Source of the DNA: Streptococcus suis
GTDB taxonomy: Bacteria; Bacillota; Bacilli; Lactobacillales; Streptococcaceae
Assembly (NCBI RefSeq): GCF_019856455.1
Contig: NZ_CP082205.1
Span: 1,736,001-1,800,000 of the forward strand
DNA length: 64,000 bases
Reading direction: 5' to 3'
Positions 38,371 through 47,002 of this stretch are shown piece after piece. Every line of letters starts with the position of its first letter. The stretch's first letter is position 1. Made by a program: the position numbers and the translations under genes. Below the pieces are notes generated by a model. It was given only the letters and a program-made list of their open reading frames with translations, made no database searches and was not told where the DNA came from.

Positions 38371-38396
38371 GGGGGAAGTCTTGTCTAACTCCCCCC
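38371..38396 (-). terminator. Terminator between frr and cvfB
   Basis: On the minus strand GGGGGGAGTT, loop AGACAAG, ACTTCCCCC, then ACTTTTTAA. It would end the pyrH-frr transcript and give cvfB lower, read-through or independent expression. Confidence 0.8.
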
Positions 38397-38475
38397 ATTA
38401 GATTTCTTATTGGTTCACCACTGGAAGTTAGACAGCCCAGTGATGATCTGTTTTTGTAGCCTAAAAACTTATTGA

Positions 38476-39033
38476 TTAAACTTCCAACAATTCTTTTTCT
38501 TTGTCGGCAGTCATTTTATCAATTGTCTTGATAGCATCATCTGTTACTTTTTGAATATCTTTTTCAAGCGTCTTCAACTCGTCTTCTGTGATTTCTTTTG
38601 CTTTTTCAGCTTTTTTAGCTTCATCCATGGCATCACGACGGATATTACGGATGGCAACTTTTGAATTTTCACCGACTTTTTTCACATCCTTCGCCAAGTT
38701 CTTACGAGTTTCCTCTGTAAGGGCAGGAATAACCAAACGGATAACAGTACCGTCAGATTGCGGTGTCAAACCAAGATCTGAAGAGTTCAAAGCACGCTCA
38801 ATATCCTTCAAGATTGACTTATCAAACGGAGTAATCAATAGAACACGCGCTTCTGGCACTGTAATACCAGCCAACTGGTTCAATGGCGTTGGAGAACCGT
38901 AGTACTCAACTGAAATACGGTCCAACAAACTAGCATTGGCACGGCCAGCACGAATGTGGCTGAATTCACGTGCCAAACTCTGATGAGATTGGTTCATGCG
39001 CTCTTGCGCTTTAGCAATAATTTCTTTAGACAT
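38476..39033 (-). CDS. frr: Ribosome recycling factor
   Basis: 185 residues, full length. [19 protein letters not shown] at the start, [23 protein letters not shown] in the middle and a long C-terminal helical hairpin are diagnostic. It splits post-termination ribosomes with EF-G. It follows pyrH in the usual pyrH-frr order, but 134 bp apart because a 99-bp repeat sits between. Confidence 0.98.
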   Translation of the reverse strand: MSKEIIAKAQERMNQSHQSLAREFSHIRAGRANASLLDRISVEYYGSPTPLNQLAGITVPEARVLLITPFDKSILKDIERALNSSDLGLTPQSDGTVIRLVIPALTEETRKNLAKDVKKVGENSKVAIRNIRRDAMDEAKKAEKAKEITEDELKTLEKDIQKVTDDAIKTIDKMTADKEKELLEV

Positions 39034-39060
39034 AAGACTTCCTTCTTTGTATTTTTTTAC

Positions 39061-39159
39061 AGTCTTTTAGTTTACTTTTAGCACTAGGCAACGAGCCACA
39101 GGCATAACCGAAGTTAGGCAAGGCGAATTAACGAAGTAATAAAAGAAAAACTAAATGAC
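39061..39159 (+). repeat. 99-bp intergenic repeat with terminal inverted repeats, copy 2
   Basis: Same orientation and length as the copy at 4847-4945, six mismatches. It fills most of the pyrH-frr gap and puts a potential hairpin (paired ends of about 25 bp) into the pyrH-frr mRNA. Confidence 0.75.
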
Positions 39160-39167
39160 AATATGAT

Positions 39168-39899
39168 TTATTTTTCTTCTGAAGAATTTGAAACGGTAGT
39201 ACCGATTGGCTCACCGAAGACAACTCGTTTAATATTTCCTGGTTCATTCATATTGAACACGACCAAATCAATATCATTGTCCATTGAGAGAGTTGATGCT
39301 GTCGCATCCATGATTTTCAAACCACGACTAATCACTTCACGGTGGGTCAATTCATTGAATTTAACTGCATTAGCATCTTTCTTCGGATCAGCATTGTAGA
39401 CGCCATCCACACCATTTTTAGCCATCAAAATCGCATCCGCTTCAATTTCTGCAGCACGAAGAGCCGCTGTCGTATCTGTTGAGAAGTACGGAGAACCAAT
39501 ACCAGCTCCAAAAATAACAATGCGACCTTTTTCAAGATGACGAAGAGCACGACCACGAATATAAGGCTCTGCAACTGACTGCATCGCAATCGCTGTCTGC
39601 ACACGTGTATCCACACCAAGCTGTTTAAGGGAATCAGCCATTACAAGAGCATTCATAACAGTCCCCAACATGCCTGTATAGTCTGCTTGAACTCGATCCA
39701 TACCCGCTTCAGCAGCAGGTTCTCCACGCCAAAGGTTACCACCACCAATAACAAGGGCAATCTGAATACCTGATTCTGCGACTTCCTGAATTTCCTTTGC
39801 CATTTCCTGAACAGTTTTAAGGTCAATACCGACACCACGTTCACCAGCCAAGGCCTCACCAGATAGTTTGATTAGAATACGTTCGTATTTAGGTTTCAT
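39168..39899 (-). CDS. pyrH: UMP kinase
   Basis: 243 residues from the second of two adjacent ATGs (39899), which has the better 7-bp spacing from [48 protein letters not shown] and the C-terminal [13 protein letters not shown] are UMP kinase blocks. The hexameric enzyme phosphorylates UMP to UDP in pyrimidine supply. It precedes frr. Confidence 0.97.
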   Translation of the reverse strand: MKPKYERILIKLSGEALAGERGVGIDLKTVQEMAKEIQEVAESGIQIALVIGGGNLWRGEPAAEAGMDRVQADYTGMLGTVMNALVMADSLKQLGVDTRVQTAIAMQSVAEPYIRGRALRHLEKGRIVIFGAGIGSPYFSTDTTAALRAAEIEADAILMAKNGVDGVYNADPKKDANAVKFNELTHREVISRGLKIMDATASTLSMDNDIDLVVFNMNEPGNIKRVVFGEPIGTTVSNSSEEK

Positions 39900-40068
39900 C
39901 ATCTCTCTCCTCTTTTTTATCCCTACTATTCTACCACAAAAACCGTTTTTTTTATACTGAAATCTCCAAGAAAAAAGGAAAATCCTCAACGAACTTTCCT
40001 TCTCATATTCTAAAACGCCTCTTTTTCCCAGCTTTTCAATAGTGGAAAATAGAGATTTTTAAAACAAA

Positions 40069-41709
40069 CTAGCCTAGGCGCAATTTCCTCCGTAAACTCT
40101 GAGCCCGACTTCCAATTAAACGATCTAGCTGACGAGTTTTCAATGTCAAGATGACAAAGACAAGTATACCTGCTCCACCTGCAACAACCAAGTGGATAAA
40201 GCTAGATACATAGCCATTTGCTGGAAGGATAAGATTCAGGACAAATTCAATCCCCCATACAATGAGTCCCATTACGATAGAAATCCAACTAATGGTTGCA
40301 ATATCTTTTATCACTAGTCTTTCATCAATATGCAGAACCTTGTCAATTCGTCTATAGAAGAGGTACAGCATAATTCCCAACCCAAATATCGTTGAGATAA
40401 AGCTACCATATACCTTAAAAATGTAGATCATTGGTACTTGTAAAACGATTTTCACGAGCATCCCAATCAAGAAATAATAAATGGCTCTTCTATTTTCAAA
40501 TATCGCTTGAATGACCACACTAATGACAGAATATAGGCCCAGAGGTAAAATTAAAAATAAGTTCCAAATAAATAGAGTAATGGCGATAGACTCTGACGGT
40601 CCGTAAAAAATCGTATAAAGTGGCCCAGCTAACAGGACTGTTCCAACAATTGCCGGTATAGTGAATATAAAGAGTAATTGTAGATTATCCGCCACTAAAT
40701 GAGACGCCGCCTTCAAATCTTTCTTGACAAATTTCTCTGTAATCAATGGAATAGCAACACTTCCCAAACTCAGTGAAATCCCGATAATCATCATCGTAAT
40801 CTTACTTGGATTGGCAGCCATATATGAATAAAGTTCCAAAAGTTCCGAATTGCTGTAATCCGTAATTCTTTCCATAACACGAATAAACGTGACTTGGTCA
40901 ATAAACTGCAATAATTGAATCGTTAGACCTAAAATGATAATTGGAATCGCATCTCGAACAGTCTCCTTAATAAGTTGACCTGTATCCAAAGAAATCTTTT
41001 GTTTCTTAGCATGAAGTAACTTACCAAGGTAACCTTGTTTCCATAAAGTATAAACTAAAATCCCAACACTAGCAATCATCCCGACAAAAGCTGCAAAGGT
41101 AGATTGGACAACTGCTTCAAGATAGTCACCGCTACCCAACTTCATAATCATAAATGTTGCTGCCAGTATCCAGATAACCCGTACCAGCTGCTCTGCAAGC
41201 TGGCTGATAGCATAGGGCTTCATATCGTGCCGACCTTGGAAAAAACCACGCAAAATACTCATGGCTGGGAAGATAAAGAGAGGCGGGACTAGACTATACA
41301 TGACTGGAAGTAACTTTTCCTTCGACCCCGATGCGTCTGCCAACCACGGAGCACTTAGATACATGACCCCTGCAAAGACAGCTCCAAAGACCAACATGAG
41401 CTTGAAGAATTCTCTGACCAAGTAAAGCGATACCTCTTCTTTACCCAAGACATTGTATTTAGCTACTTGTTTGGCAATTGCTGTCGGAAGACCAGCTGTT
41501 GAAATCAATAAGAAGTTGGCATAGATTTGATACCCCATACTAAAGAGGGCATTGGCTTCAGCTCGATATTCCCCTAACCAAATATACCAGGGAATAACAT
41601 AGGCAACACCAAGCAGGCGACTAAGAATATTTCCAGCAGTCAACCAAGCCAAGCCTCTGGCCATTGTCGCCTGTTCTTTGGACTGCTGCATTTCAACTTT
41701 TTCGGACAT
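40069..41709 (-). CDS. ytgP: YtgP/MurJ-like lipid II flippase family protein
   Basis: 546 residues from ATG 41709 (MSEKVEMQQSKEQATMARG); upstream in-frame codons lie in a BOX-like repeat and are not used. About 14 hydrophobic segments. Blocks such as WLTAGNILSRLLGVAYVIPW, STAGLPTAIAKQVAKYN and MSILRGFFQGRHDMKP match the MviN/MATE-type YtgP of streptococci, essential in S. pyogenes and able to replace MurJ. It probably flips lipid II for peptidoglycan synthesis; another polysaccharide-flippase role is the alternative. The ribosome site is weak, and the BOX-like element starts 43 bp upstream. Confidence 0.85.
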   Translation of the reverse strand: MSEKVEMQQSKEQATMARGLAWLTAGNILSRLLGVAYVIPWYIWLGEYRAEANALFSMGYQIYANFLLISTAGLPTAIAKQVAKYNVLGKEEVSLYLVREFFKLMLVFGAVFAGVMYLSAPWLADASGSKEKLLPVMYSLVPPLFIFPAMSILRGFFQGRHDMKPYAISQLAEQLVRVIWILAATFMIMKLGSGDYLEAVVQSTFAAFVGMIASVGILVYTLWKQGYLGKLLHAKKQKISLDTGQLIKETVRDAIPIIILGLTIQLLQFIDQVTFIRVMERITDYSNSELLELYSYMAANPSKITMMIIGISLSLGSVAIPLITEKFVKKDLKAASHLVADNLQLLFIFTIPAIVGTVLLAGPLYTIFYGPSESIAITLFIWNLFLILPLGLYSVISVVIQAIFENRRAIYYFLIGMLVKIVLQVPMIYIFKVYGSFISTIFGLGIMLYLFYRRIDKVLHIDERLVIKDIATISWISIVMGLIVWGIEFVLNLILPANGYVSSFIHLVVAGGAGILVFVILTLKTRQLDRLIGSRAQSLRRKLRLG

Positions 41710-41751
41710 TTTTCTATTACTTTCTATGTAAATATAAGACAGGAAAAACTC

Positions 41752-41857
41752 ATACTCTTCGAAAATCAAAATCAGACGTTGTTGACTTGATTTGATGAAC
41801 TTCAGTTCTATCTGCCTCTGCGTCGCCTAGTCTGATTTTGATTTTCATTGAGTATTA
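41752..41857. repeat. BOX-like element, copy 2
   Basis: Starts ATACTCTTCGAAAATC and ends GATTTTCATTGAGTATT like 7168-7323, but is about 50 bp shorter in the centre. It lies 43 bp upstream of ytgP, where it could alter the promoter or leader. Confidence 0.75.
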
Positions 41858-41931
41858 ATTTCTATTTTTGGATTTTCACAAAGTCTAACCCTTTCATTAT
41901 AAACTTTTATCATACCAAAGTAAAAGAAAAA

Positions 41932-41953
41932 CCCACCCATAAGGTGGGCAAGT
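41932..41953 (-). terminator. Terminator of the yghU operon
   Basis: On the minus strand CCCACC, loop TTATG, GGTGGG followed by TTTTTCTTTT; it starts 9 bp after the yghU stop at 41957. Confidence 0.88.
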
Positions 41954-41956
41954 CAA

Positions 41957-42745
41957 TCAATTATCAATTGAATGATATTTCACTGTCAACCCTCGTTGTA
42001 CAGCTGGGCGCTGAGCTATTTTCTCTACCCAGGTCTTTAGATGCTTGTAAGAATCAACATCTAAAAATTCTGCTGAACCTGGATATAGTTCTCCTTGCAC
42101 CAAGCGACCATACCAAGACCAAATAGCAATATCTGCGATGGTATAAGTGTTACCTGCTACATATTCTCTAGTCGCCAATAGCTGATCCAAGAGATCCAGC
42201 TGACGCTTAGTTTCCATTGTATAGCGATTAATCGGATATTCTTGCGCTGTCGGAGCGTAATGGAAGAAATGTCCAAATCCTCCACCAACAAATGGAGCGG
42301 CGCCAGTTTGCCAGAAGAGCCAGTTAAGAACCTCTGTCCGCTCTGCCCAAGCTTTTGGTAGGAAGGCGTCAAACTTTTCTGCCAAGTAGAGGAGAATATT
42401 GGCTGATTCAAAGACCGAAATCGGTTCTTGCTCGGAATAATCTACCATAGCTGGTATTTTGGAGTTGGGGTTGATGGTAACAAAATCGGAGCCAAATTGG
42501 TCTCCTTGACCGATATTGATGAGAAAGAGGTCATATTCAGCTTCGGAAATCCCGAGTTCCTTCAACTCTTCTAGCATAATAGCAACTTTAATACCGTTAG
42601 GTGTTCCCAAGGAATAAACTTGGAGGGGCTTGTCACCTTTTGGTAATTTATGTTCAAAGCGACTGCCTGCTGTTGGACGGTTGCCAGATCGGTTGTCATT
42701 TTCATCTTCCCACTTCCAAACCAGTGGTTTCGTGTATTCTGTCAT
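41957..42745 (-). CDS. yghU: Glutathione S-transferase family disulfide reductase, YghU-like
   Basis: 262 residues. The N-terminal extension and KWEDENDNRSGNRPTAGSRFEHKLPKGDKPLQVYSLGTPNG are the hallmark of YghU; the thioredoxin-like domain continues with LINIGQGDQFGSDFVTINPNSKIPAMVD, and the C-terminal GST helices include YTIADIAIWSWYG. YghU has disulfide-bond reductase activity with glutathione; streptococci often import or make glutathione. Its ATG overlaps the stop of the preceding small gene as TAATG, so translation is probably coupled. Confidence 0.9.
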   Translation of the reverse strand: MTEYTKPLVWKWEDENDNRSGNRPTAGSRFEHKLPKGDKPLQVYSLGTPNGIKVAIMLEELKELGISEAEYDLFLINIGQGDQFGSDFVTINPNSKIPAMVDYSEQEPISVFESANILLYLAEKFDAFLPKAWAERTEVLNWLFWQTGAAPFVGGGFGHFFHYAPTAQEYPINRYTMETKRQLDLLDQLLATREYVAGNTYTIADIAIWSWYGRLVQGELYPGSAEFLDVDSYKHLKTWVEKIAQRPAVQRGLTVKYHSIDN

Positions 42746-43041
42746 TATTTTTCCTCCAAATCATCTATTCCTAGTACATAACGTCGATAGGTCACTTGTA
42801 ATTCCTGGATATAGCGCCCCAATTCTACCAACTCCTTTGGCGCTCTCCAGGTCAAGCCGGTCAATTCAGCATTGACAAATACCGATAACTGATCGGCCAA
42901 CAAGTAGAGATTGTCTGAATGGTCGAGTTTCTGGGCGAATTCAACAAGTTTCTCACGCAAAACGGGTGAAATAGTTTCTGGTGACAACTGATAAAGGGCT
43001 GATAAATGGGAATAAAATTCTTCACGATTGGCTTTTTTCAT
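42745..43041 (-). CDS. Small helical protein, tandem paralogue 2 (possibly bacteriocin-immunity-like)
   Basis: 98 residues. The first 47 residues are almost identical to the neighbouring gene (MKKANREEFYSHLSALYQL, VLREKLVEFAQKLDHSDNLY), the second half is much more different. The all-helical pattern, with LADQLSVFVN and APKELVELGRYI, resembles small immunity proteins of class IIa bacteriocins (EntA_Immun type), but I cannot prove this and no bacteriocin gene is visible. Its stop overlaps the yghU start (TAATG). It follows the first paralogue by 9 bp. Confidence 0.7.
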   Translation of the reverse strand: MKKANREEFYSHLSALYQLSPETISPVLREKLVEFAQKLDHSDNLYLLADQLSVFVNAELTGLTWRAPKELVELGRYIQELQVTYRRYVLGIDDLEEK

Positions 43042-43050
43042 ACGAAACTC

Positions 43051-43338
43051 CTATAAATTATCTAATCGGGCCATATACCGACTATGGCTAACCTGCAGTT
43101 CCTGGATATAAGAAGCTAAATCAAGCAACTCCTTTGGTGCTTTTCCAGCCTGCTCAAGTAATTCCCTATTCACATATGCAGAAAGCTGACTCGCCAACAT
43201 ATAGAGATTGTCTGAATGGTCAAGTTTCTGGGCAAATTCAACAAGTTTCTCACGCAAAACGGGCGAAATAACTTCTGGTGATAACTGATAAAGGGCTGAT
43301 AAATGGGAGTAAAATTCTTTACGATTAGCTTTTTTCAT
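43051..43338 (-). CDS. Small helical protein, tandem paralogue 1 (possibly bacteriocin-immunity-like)
   Basis: 95 residues, the promoter-proximal gene of a three-gene operon ending in yghU. N-terminal half shared with the next gene; the C-terminal half (NRELLEQAGKAPKELLDLASYIQELQVSHSRYM) is its own. AGGAG lies 8 bp before the ATG. No signal peptide or membrane segment. Function unknown; immunity-protein-like helical bundle is the best guess. Confidence 0.7.
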   Translation of the reverse strand: MKKANRKEFYSHLSALYQLSPEVISPVLREKLVEFAQKLDHSDNLYMLASQLSAYVNRELLEQAGKAPKELLDLASYIQELQVSHSRYMARLDNL

Positions 43339-43370
43339 AAAAAAACTCCTATATCCTTATTTTTAATATC

Positions 43371-43409
43371 AGTATATGGTATTTTCACAAGTCTGTCAAT
43401 ATATAGACA
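43371..43409 (-). promoter_or_regulatory. Consensus promoter with overlapping palindrome
   Basis: On the minus strand TTGACA (43394-43399), exactly 17 bp, TATACT (43371-43376), 33 bp before the ATG at 43338. A near-perfect palindrome TGTCAATATATAGACA (43394-43409, two mismatched pairs) covers the -35 box, a likely repressor operator. Confidence 0.75.
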
Positions 43410-43425
43410 ATATGTAAAGACCCCC
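43410..43425. repeat. Outer inverted repeat flanking the IS110-family element (partner 44998-45010)
   Basis: ATATGTAAAG followed by ACCC at 43410 matches the complement of GGGCTTTACATAT at 44998-45010: ten perfect pairs plus CCC/GGG. It lies outside the subterminal repeats of the IS. Confidence 0.55.
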
Positions 43426-43514
43426 AGTTGAGAATTCGTGGATTTACCTGTACACTAGAATAAAAAAACAATCAACTTCTAACAGGAATTACCACACTCA
43501 ATTGGAGGTCTTAT

Positions 43515-44636
43515 ATGTTTCATTTTACCACACTTTTCATCGGAATGGATGTTCACAAAGAAAGTTTTTCACTCTGCTATTATGATATGATGGCGAATCA
43601 ATTCAAACATAGCACTAAAGTTGGTCCAAATGTTAGCTATATTGTGAACTATGTGAATGAGCTTCGTCGTTTATATGGTCAAGATGCAGAAGTGTTATGT
43701 GGCTACGAAGCCGGATGTCTTGGATTTACCCTATATCACCAGCTACAAGCTCACGGGATTCCCTGTATCGTGATGGCGCCTACAACGGTGATGAAGGAAG
43801 GATCTAAGCGTGTTAAGACTGATAAAAAAGATGCAGCTCAGCTCGCAAAAGCTCTGGCCTTTCGTAGCTATCGGCCTGTTCATATTCCTACTGTTGAGGA
43901 TGAACAAGTCAAAGAATATATCCGCATGAGAACAGACCACAAAGTGGCTCTGAAGAAAATCAAACAACAAATTCTTGCCTTCTGTCTCCGACATGATTTT
44001 CGCTATACCGAGGGAAGCAGTAATTGGACACAGAAACATGTCCGCTGGCTCCGTTCCCTAAATCCTGATGGACTTTATGCAGAGATTTTGACAGAATATC
44101 TATTGACCTATGAGAAATTAGTAGATCAAATAGAACGGTATGATGCACGAATTGAGCAACTGGGTCAAAGCGACAGTTACCAAGAGAAGGTCTCACGGCT
44201 TTCTTGCTTTATTGGCATTAAAACACTAACTGCTCTTTCCATTGTGACAGAAATCGGTGATTTTAATCGCTTTGCGACAGCTCAACATTTTGCTTCTTAT
44301 CTTGGGCTAACTCCTAGCGAAAATTCTAGCGGCGACAAGGAGAGAAGAGGTGCTATCACCAAAGCTGGGAATAGCCATGTGAGACGACTTCTGATAGAAG
44401 CTGCACAATCATTGGCTAAGGGGACGATTGGGTATAAATCCAAAGAATTGAAAAGGAGACAAAGTGGAAACCGAGTGGAGGTGATTGCTTATGCGGATAA
44501 GGCTAATGAACGCTTAAGAAGACGTTATCGCACACTTGTTCTAGGAAAAAATAAGAAACAAAATGTTGCTAAAACAGCTATTGCACGAGAATTGTCTGGT
44601 TTTATTTGGGGGATGATGACAGGAAGAATAGCTTGA
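43515..44636 (+). CDS. tnp: IS110-family DEDD recombinase
   Basis: 373 residues, intact. The RuvC-like DEDD site is visible as Asp12 (GMDVHK), Glu65 (CGYEAG), Asp103 and Asp106 (DKKDA). The C-terminal Transposase_20 domain has FIGIKTLTALSIVTEIGDFNRF and ASYLGLTPSENSSGDKERRGAITKAGNSHVRRLLIEAA with serines in the expected catalytic region. Family members recombine DNA under guidance of a structured RNA from the element. ATG 43515 follows GGAGG by 9 bp. Confidence 0.93.
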   Translation: MFHFTTLFIGMDVHKESFSLCYYDMMANQFKHSTKVGPNVSYIVNYVNELRRLYGQDAEVLCGYEAGCLGFTLYHQLQAHGIPCIVMAPTTVMKEGSKRVKTDKKDAAQLAKALAFRSYRPVHIPTVEDEQVKEYIRMRTDHKVALKKIKQQILAFCLRHDFRYTEGSSNWTQKHVRWLRSLNPDGLYAEILTEYLLTYEKLVDQIERYDARIEQLGQSDSYQEKVSRLSCFIGIKTLTALSIVTEIGDFNRFATAQHFASYLGLTPSENSSGDKERRGAITKAGNSHVRRLLIEAAQSLAKGTIGYKSKELKRRQSGNRVEVIAYADKANERLRRRYRTLVLGKNKKQNVAKTAIARELSGFIWGMMTGRIA

Positions 44637-44679
44637 AGCTAGCGCTTGTTTTCATGTACACTTTTGACCATTAAGTTTT

Positions 44680-44900
44680 ATCATCGCAGAGCGATGAGGA
44701 ATCCCTATTTCTATCCAAAATCACTGGGTGAATTTGGACAGAAATAAGGATTGAAATCATGTTTGAATGGAAAGTATCTTGAAGGAGTTTAGGACTTCAA
44801 GGTTTGAGTCATCTACGAAACGACTAAGTGGCACAATTGTGATCCACGCTTATAGAGAGTAGGACTCGCGGCAGAACCATTGACCTGTAGGTAACCAATC
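44680..44900 (+). ncRNA. Candidate bridge/seek RNA of the IS110-family element
   Basis: The 3' noncoding region contains no ORF but three clear hairpins: CATCGC-AGA-GCGATG (44682-44696); a long stem from 44703 to 44749 with about 18 pairs and few mismatches; and CTTGAAG / CTTCAAG (44778-44784, 44795-44801). In IS1111-type elements the guide RNA is encoded in this position, between the recombinase and the right end. Loops that pair with donor and target DNA cannot be assigned by eye. The 44637-45023 gap otherwise holds only IS ends. Confidence 0.55.
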
Positions 44901-45051
44901 CACGAATATCAGAGTGGCCAATGCCCGAAGCTAAGAACTAGGCTCTTTCTAGATACTTTTCATTTTTTTATCAGTTCGATTGTTTTTACTTGACAAAGGG
45001 CTTTACATATCAGTCATTTGAATGTAAGCGCCCAATAACAAGGTATATTGA

Positions 45052-45086
45052 AAAGGCTCCAAAGTCCTGTCGACTCTGGAACCTTT
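45052..45086. terminator. Terminator after IS66 tnpC
   Basis: AAAGGCTCCAAAGTC (45052-45066) pairs with GACTCTGGAACCTTT (45072-45086), two mismatches; T runs on both sides make it usable in both directions. Confidence 0.75.
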
Positions 45087-45088
45087 TT

Positions 45089-46601
45089 CTATTTACAAGC
45101 TCTCTTAATATTTTTATCCCATGGCAAATAGGCTTCTAAAACCTCCTTTTTTGCGAGCGACTCCTCATTAGGTAAGTGTTCTAGAAGATAGGTCATATAT
45201 TTTTCTGCATCAAGTCCGTGTCGCTTAGCTGTTTCTAAAAGACTCAAAATGACAGCTGTCGACTTGGCTCCCTCAAAGCTCTGAGAAAAAAGCCAATTTT
45301 TTCTGCCCATCACCAAGGTCTTCATAGCCCTCTCAGCCATATTGTTGGACAGGACTAGGTCACCGTCCGAGAGAACGGCTCGGAAGGTGGTTTCGTATTT
45401 GAGGCTATACTCTATTGCAGTACCCAATTTGGAAGCTGGCAAGACAGCCTGTTCACGGCACCAATAAAAGAACTCGTCCATCAAGGGAGTTAACTCTGTC
45501 TGCCGTTTATGTAGCCGTTCCTCAGTAGACAGGTCAGCCCAGTCACTCTCCAAGGCAAACAGGCGGTCGCAATAGGCTAATCCCTTGGCTCCTAAAGAAG
45601 TATTATCTGTCTTCTTAGGAGTCGCCTCAAAAAATTTTCGTCTAACATGAGCCCAACAGCCAACGAGCTGAGCCTTGTCTAATTGACGATAAGCACTCCA
45701 CATGTCACAATGAACGTAGCCCGCATAGTCCCCAAGAAACTCCTCCACAACTAAGCCGCTCCGTCGTTTGTCATGATGATAGAGGGTAATTCCATTTTTC
45801 TCATGTTTCCCAGACAAGAAAGTCCAGTAGTAGGTCAACTGGCTATCATTTTCTAAGACCTTGTAGGAAGTCTCATCCGCATGAAGAATAGGCTGCTCCA
45901 ACAATTTCTCGTGCAACAGGTTATAAATCGGCTCGAAATAATACTGACTAGACTTGATGTGCCAGTTGGCTATTTCCTTCCGACTGATGGGCAGGCCAAG
46001 TTTATGCCAGTCCTCTTCCTGACGGTAATTGGGTACCTTCAGATTGAATTTCTGGTGAATGGTGTGAGCGATGATAGAGGCTGAACCCAAGCTGTGTGCC
46101 AAAGGTGCCTTAGGAACAGGAGCCTTGATAATCTTATCGCTTAGATTCTTCTGACTACATGCCTGACACTTGTATGCGTGTTGAACATGGTCAATCCGCT
46201 TTAATTGTGCAGGAATGAAGACCAACTCTTGTCGTTGAACAGTTGAGCCAATCTCTTTCAGCTGACCATGACAGTCTGGACAAGTGCAGTCTTCGCCCTG
46301 CAATTCGTGATGCACAATCTCTGGAGTGAACTGGCTGAAAATAGCCTGACGAACTCCCTTAGCTTTCTTGCGTTTATAGGTGATGGTCTCCGTTTCAACT
46401 GGGTAAGTCAGCTTCTTCTTCAGGGAGACTTTCCTCCCCAAACAAGCTCAGCTGACCTGGTTGATATACGACCTTCTCTGATGATTTTCCGTAGAGTTTC
46501 TGTCTCAGATAGTCAACCTGTTCTCGAAGGAGAGTGAGTTCATTAGCCATCATCTCTATCGTTTTTGACTGTGTTTCAATAATTTTTTCTAGTGATGACA
46601 T
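45089..46601 (-). pseudogene. tnpC: IS66 transposase TnpC, frameshifted
   Basis: ATG 46601 (MSSLEKIIETQSKTIEMMANE, AAGGAG upstream) begins the leucine-zipper-like N-terminus (LTLLREQVDYLRQKLYGKSSEK). At GAC TTA CCC AGT TGA the frame stops; removing one base from the CCC (G run at 46401-46403) restores DLPVETETITYKRKKAKG and the rest to 45089. The downstream part has the zinc-finger Cys (CTCPDC, CQAC) and the IS66 DDE blocks (ILHADETSYKVLE, GYVHCDMWSAYR, GCWAHVRRKFFE, NNMAERAMK). One-base insertion, programmed +1 shift at CCC, or a read error are all possible. Confidence 0.85.
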
Positions 46602-46651
46602 AACCAATCTCCTTCTTTTTATCTCATTATACACAAAGAAAAGCCATGATT

Positions 46652-47002
46652 TCAATAGAAATCACGACTTTTTGAAACATTTATTTTTGGAATGATAGAA
46701 AATCCTTTCATGAGCCAGTCGACTTGCTCGGAAGTTAGAGCCTTGACCTCTTCTTCATTGTTTGGCCAGGTCAATTTCCCATTTTCAAAACGTTTATACA
46801 ATAACCAAAATCCCTGTCCATCCCAATAAAGAGCTTTGAACCGGTCTTTTCGACCTCCGCAGAAGAGATAGACCTGACCGGAGAAGGGATCCAGGTTGAA
46901 CTGACTTTTGATAAGATAGGCCAGGGAATCAATTCCCTGACGCATATCTGTTTTTCCACAGACCAAGTAAACTTGACCTAAATCACTGAGTTGGATGGTC
47001 AT
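46652..47002 (-). CDS. tnpB: IS66 accessory protein TnpB (Orf2)
   Basis: 116 residues. VYLVCGKTDMRQGIDSLAYLI, GQVYLFCGGRKDRFKALYWDGQGFWLLYKRFENG is the classic IS66 Orf2 sequence. Needed for IS66 transposition though its exact role is unclear. Its start overlaps the end of tnpA. Confidence 0.95.
   Translation of the reverse strand: MTIQLSDLGQVYLVCGKTDMRQGIDSLAYLIKSQFNLDPFSGQVYLFCGGRKDRFKALYWDGQGFWLLYKRFENGKLTWPNNEEEVKALTSEQVDWLMKGFSIIPKINVSKSRDFY

Larger units (their letters stand above)
43426..44915 (+). mobile_element. IS110-family insertion sequence (IS1111-like layout)
   Basis: An intact IS110 recombinase gene with a short 5' and a long 3' noncoding part. Subterminal inverted repeats ATTCGTGGATT at 43434-43444 and its complement at 44897-44907, both lying inside the presumed ends, fit the IS1111 subgroup. 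Exact ends are uncertain because this family makes no target duplication; limits are given to within some ten bases. Confidence 0.75.

Noticed and set aside
39900-39989. Longer N-terminus for pyrH (also cvfB to 38398, cpsA to 4735, cpsB to 3300)
   Set aside because: The shorter starts have clear ribosome sites and family-typical first residues; the extensions cover ribosome sites or hairpins.
43743-44196. Minus-strand ORFs of 78-98 codons inside the IS110 recombinase gene
   Set aside because: They lie opposite an intact recombinase and show no recognisable protein features.
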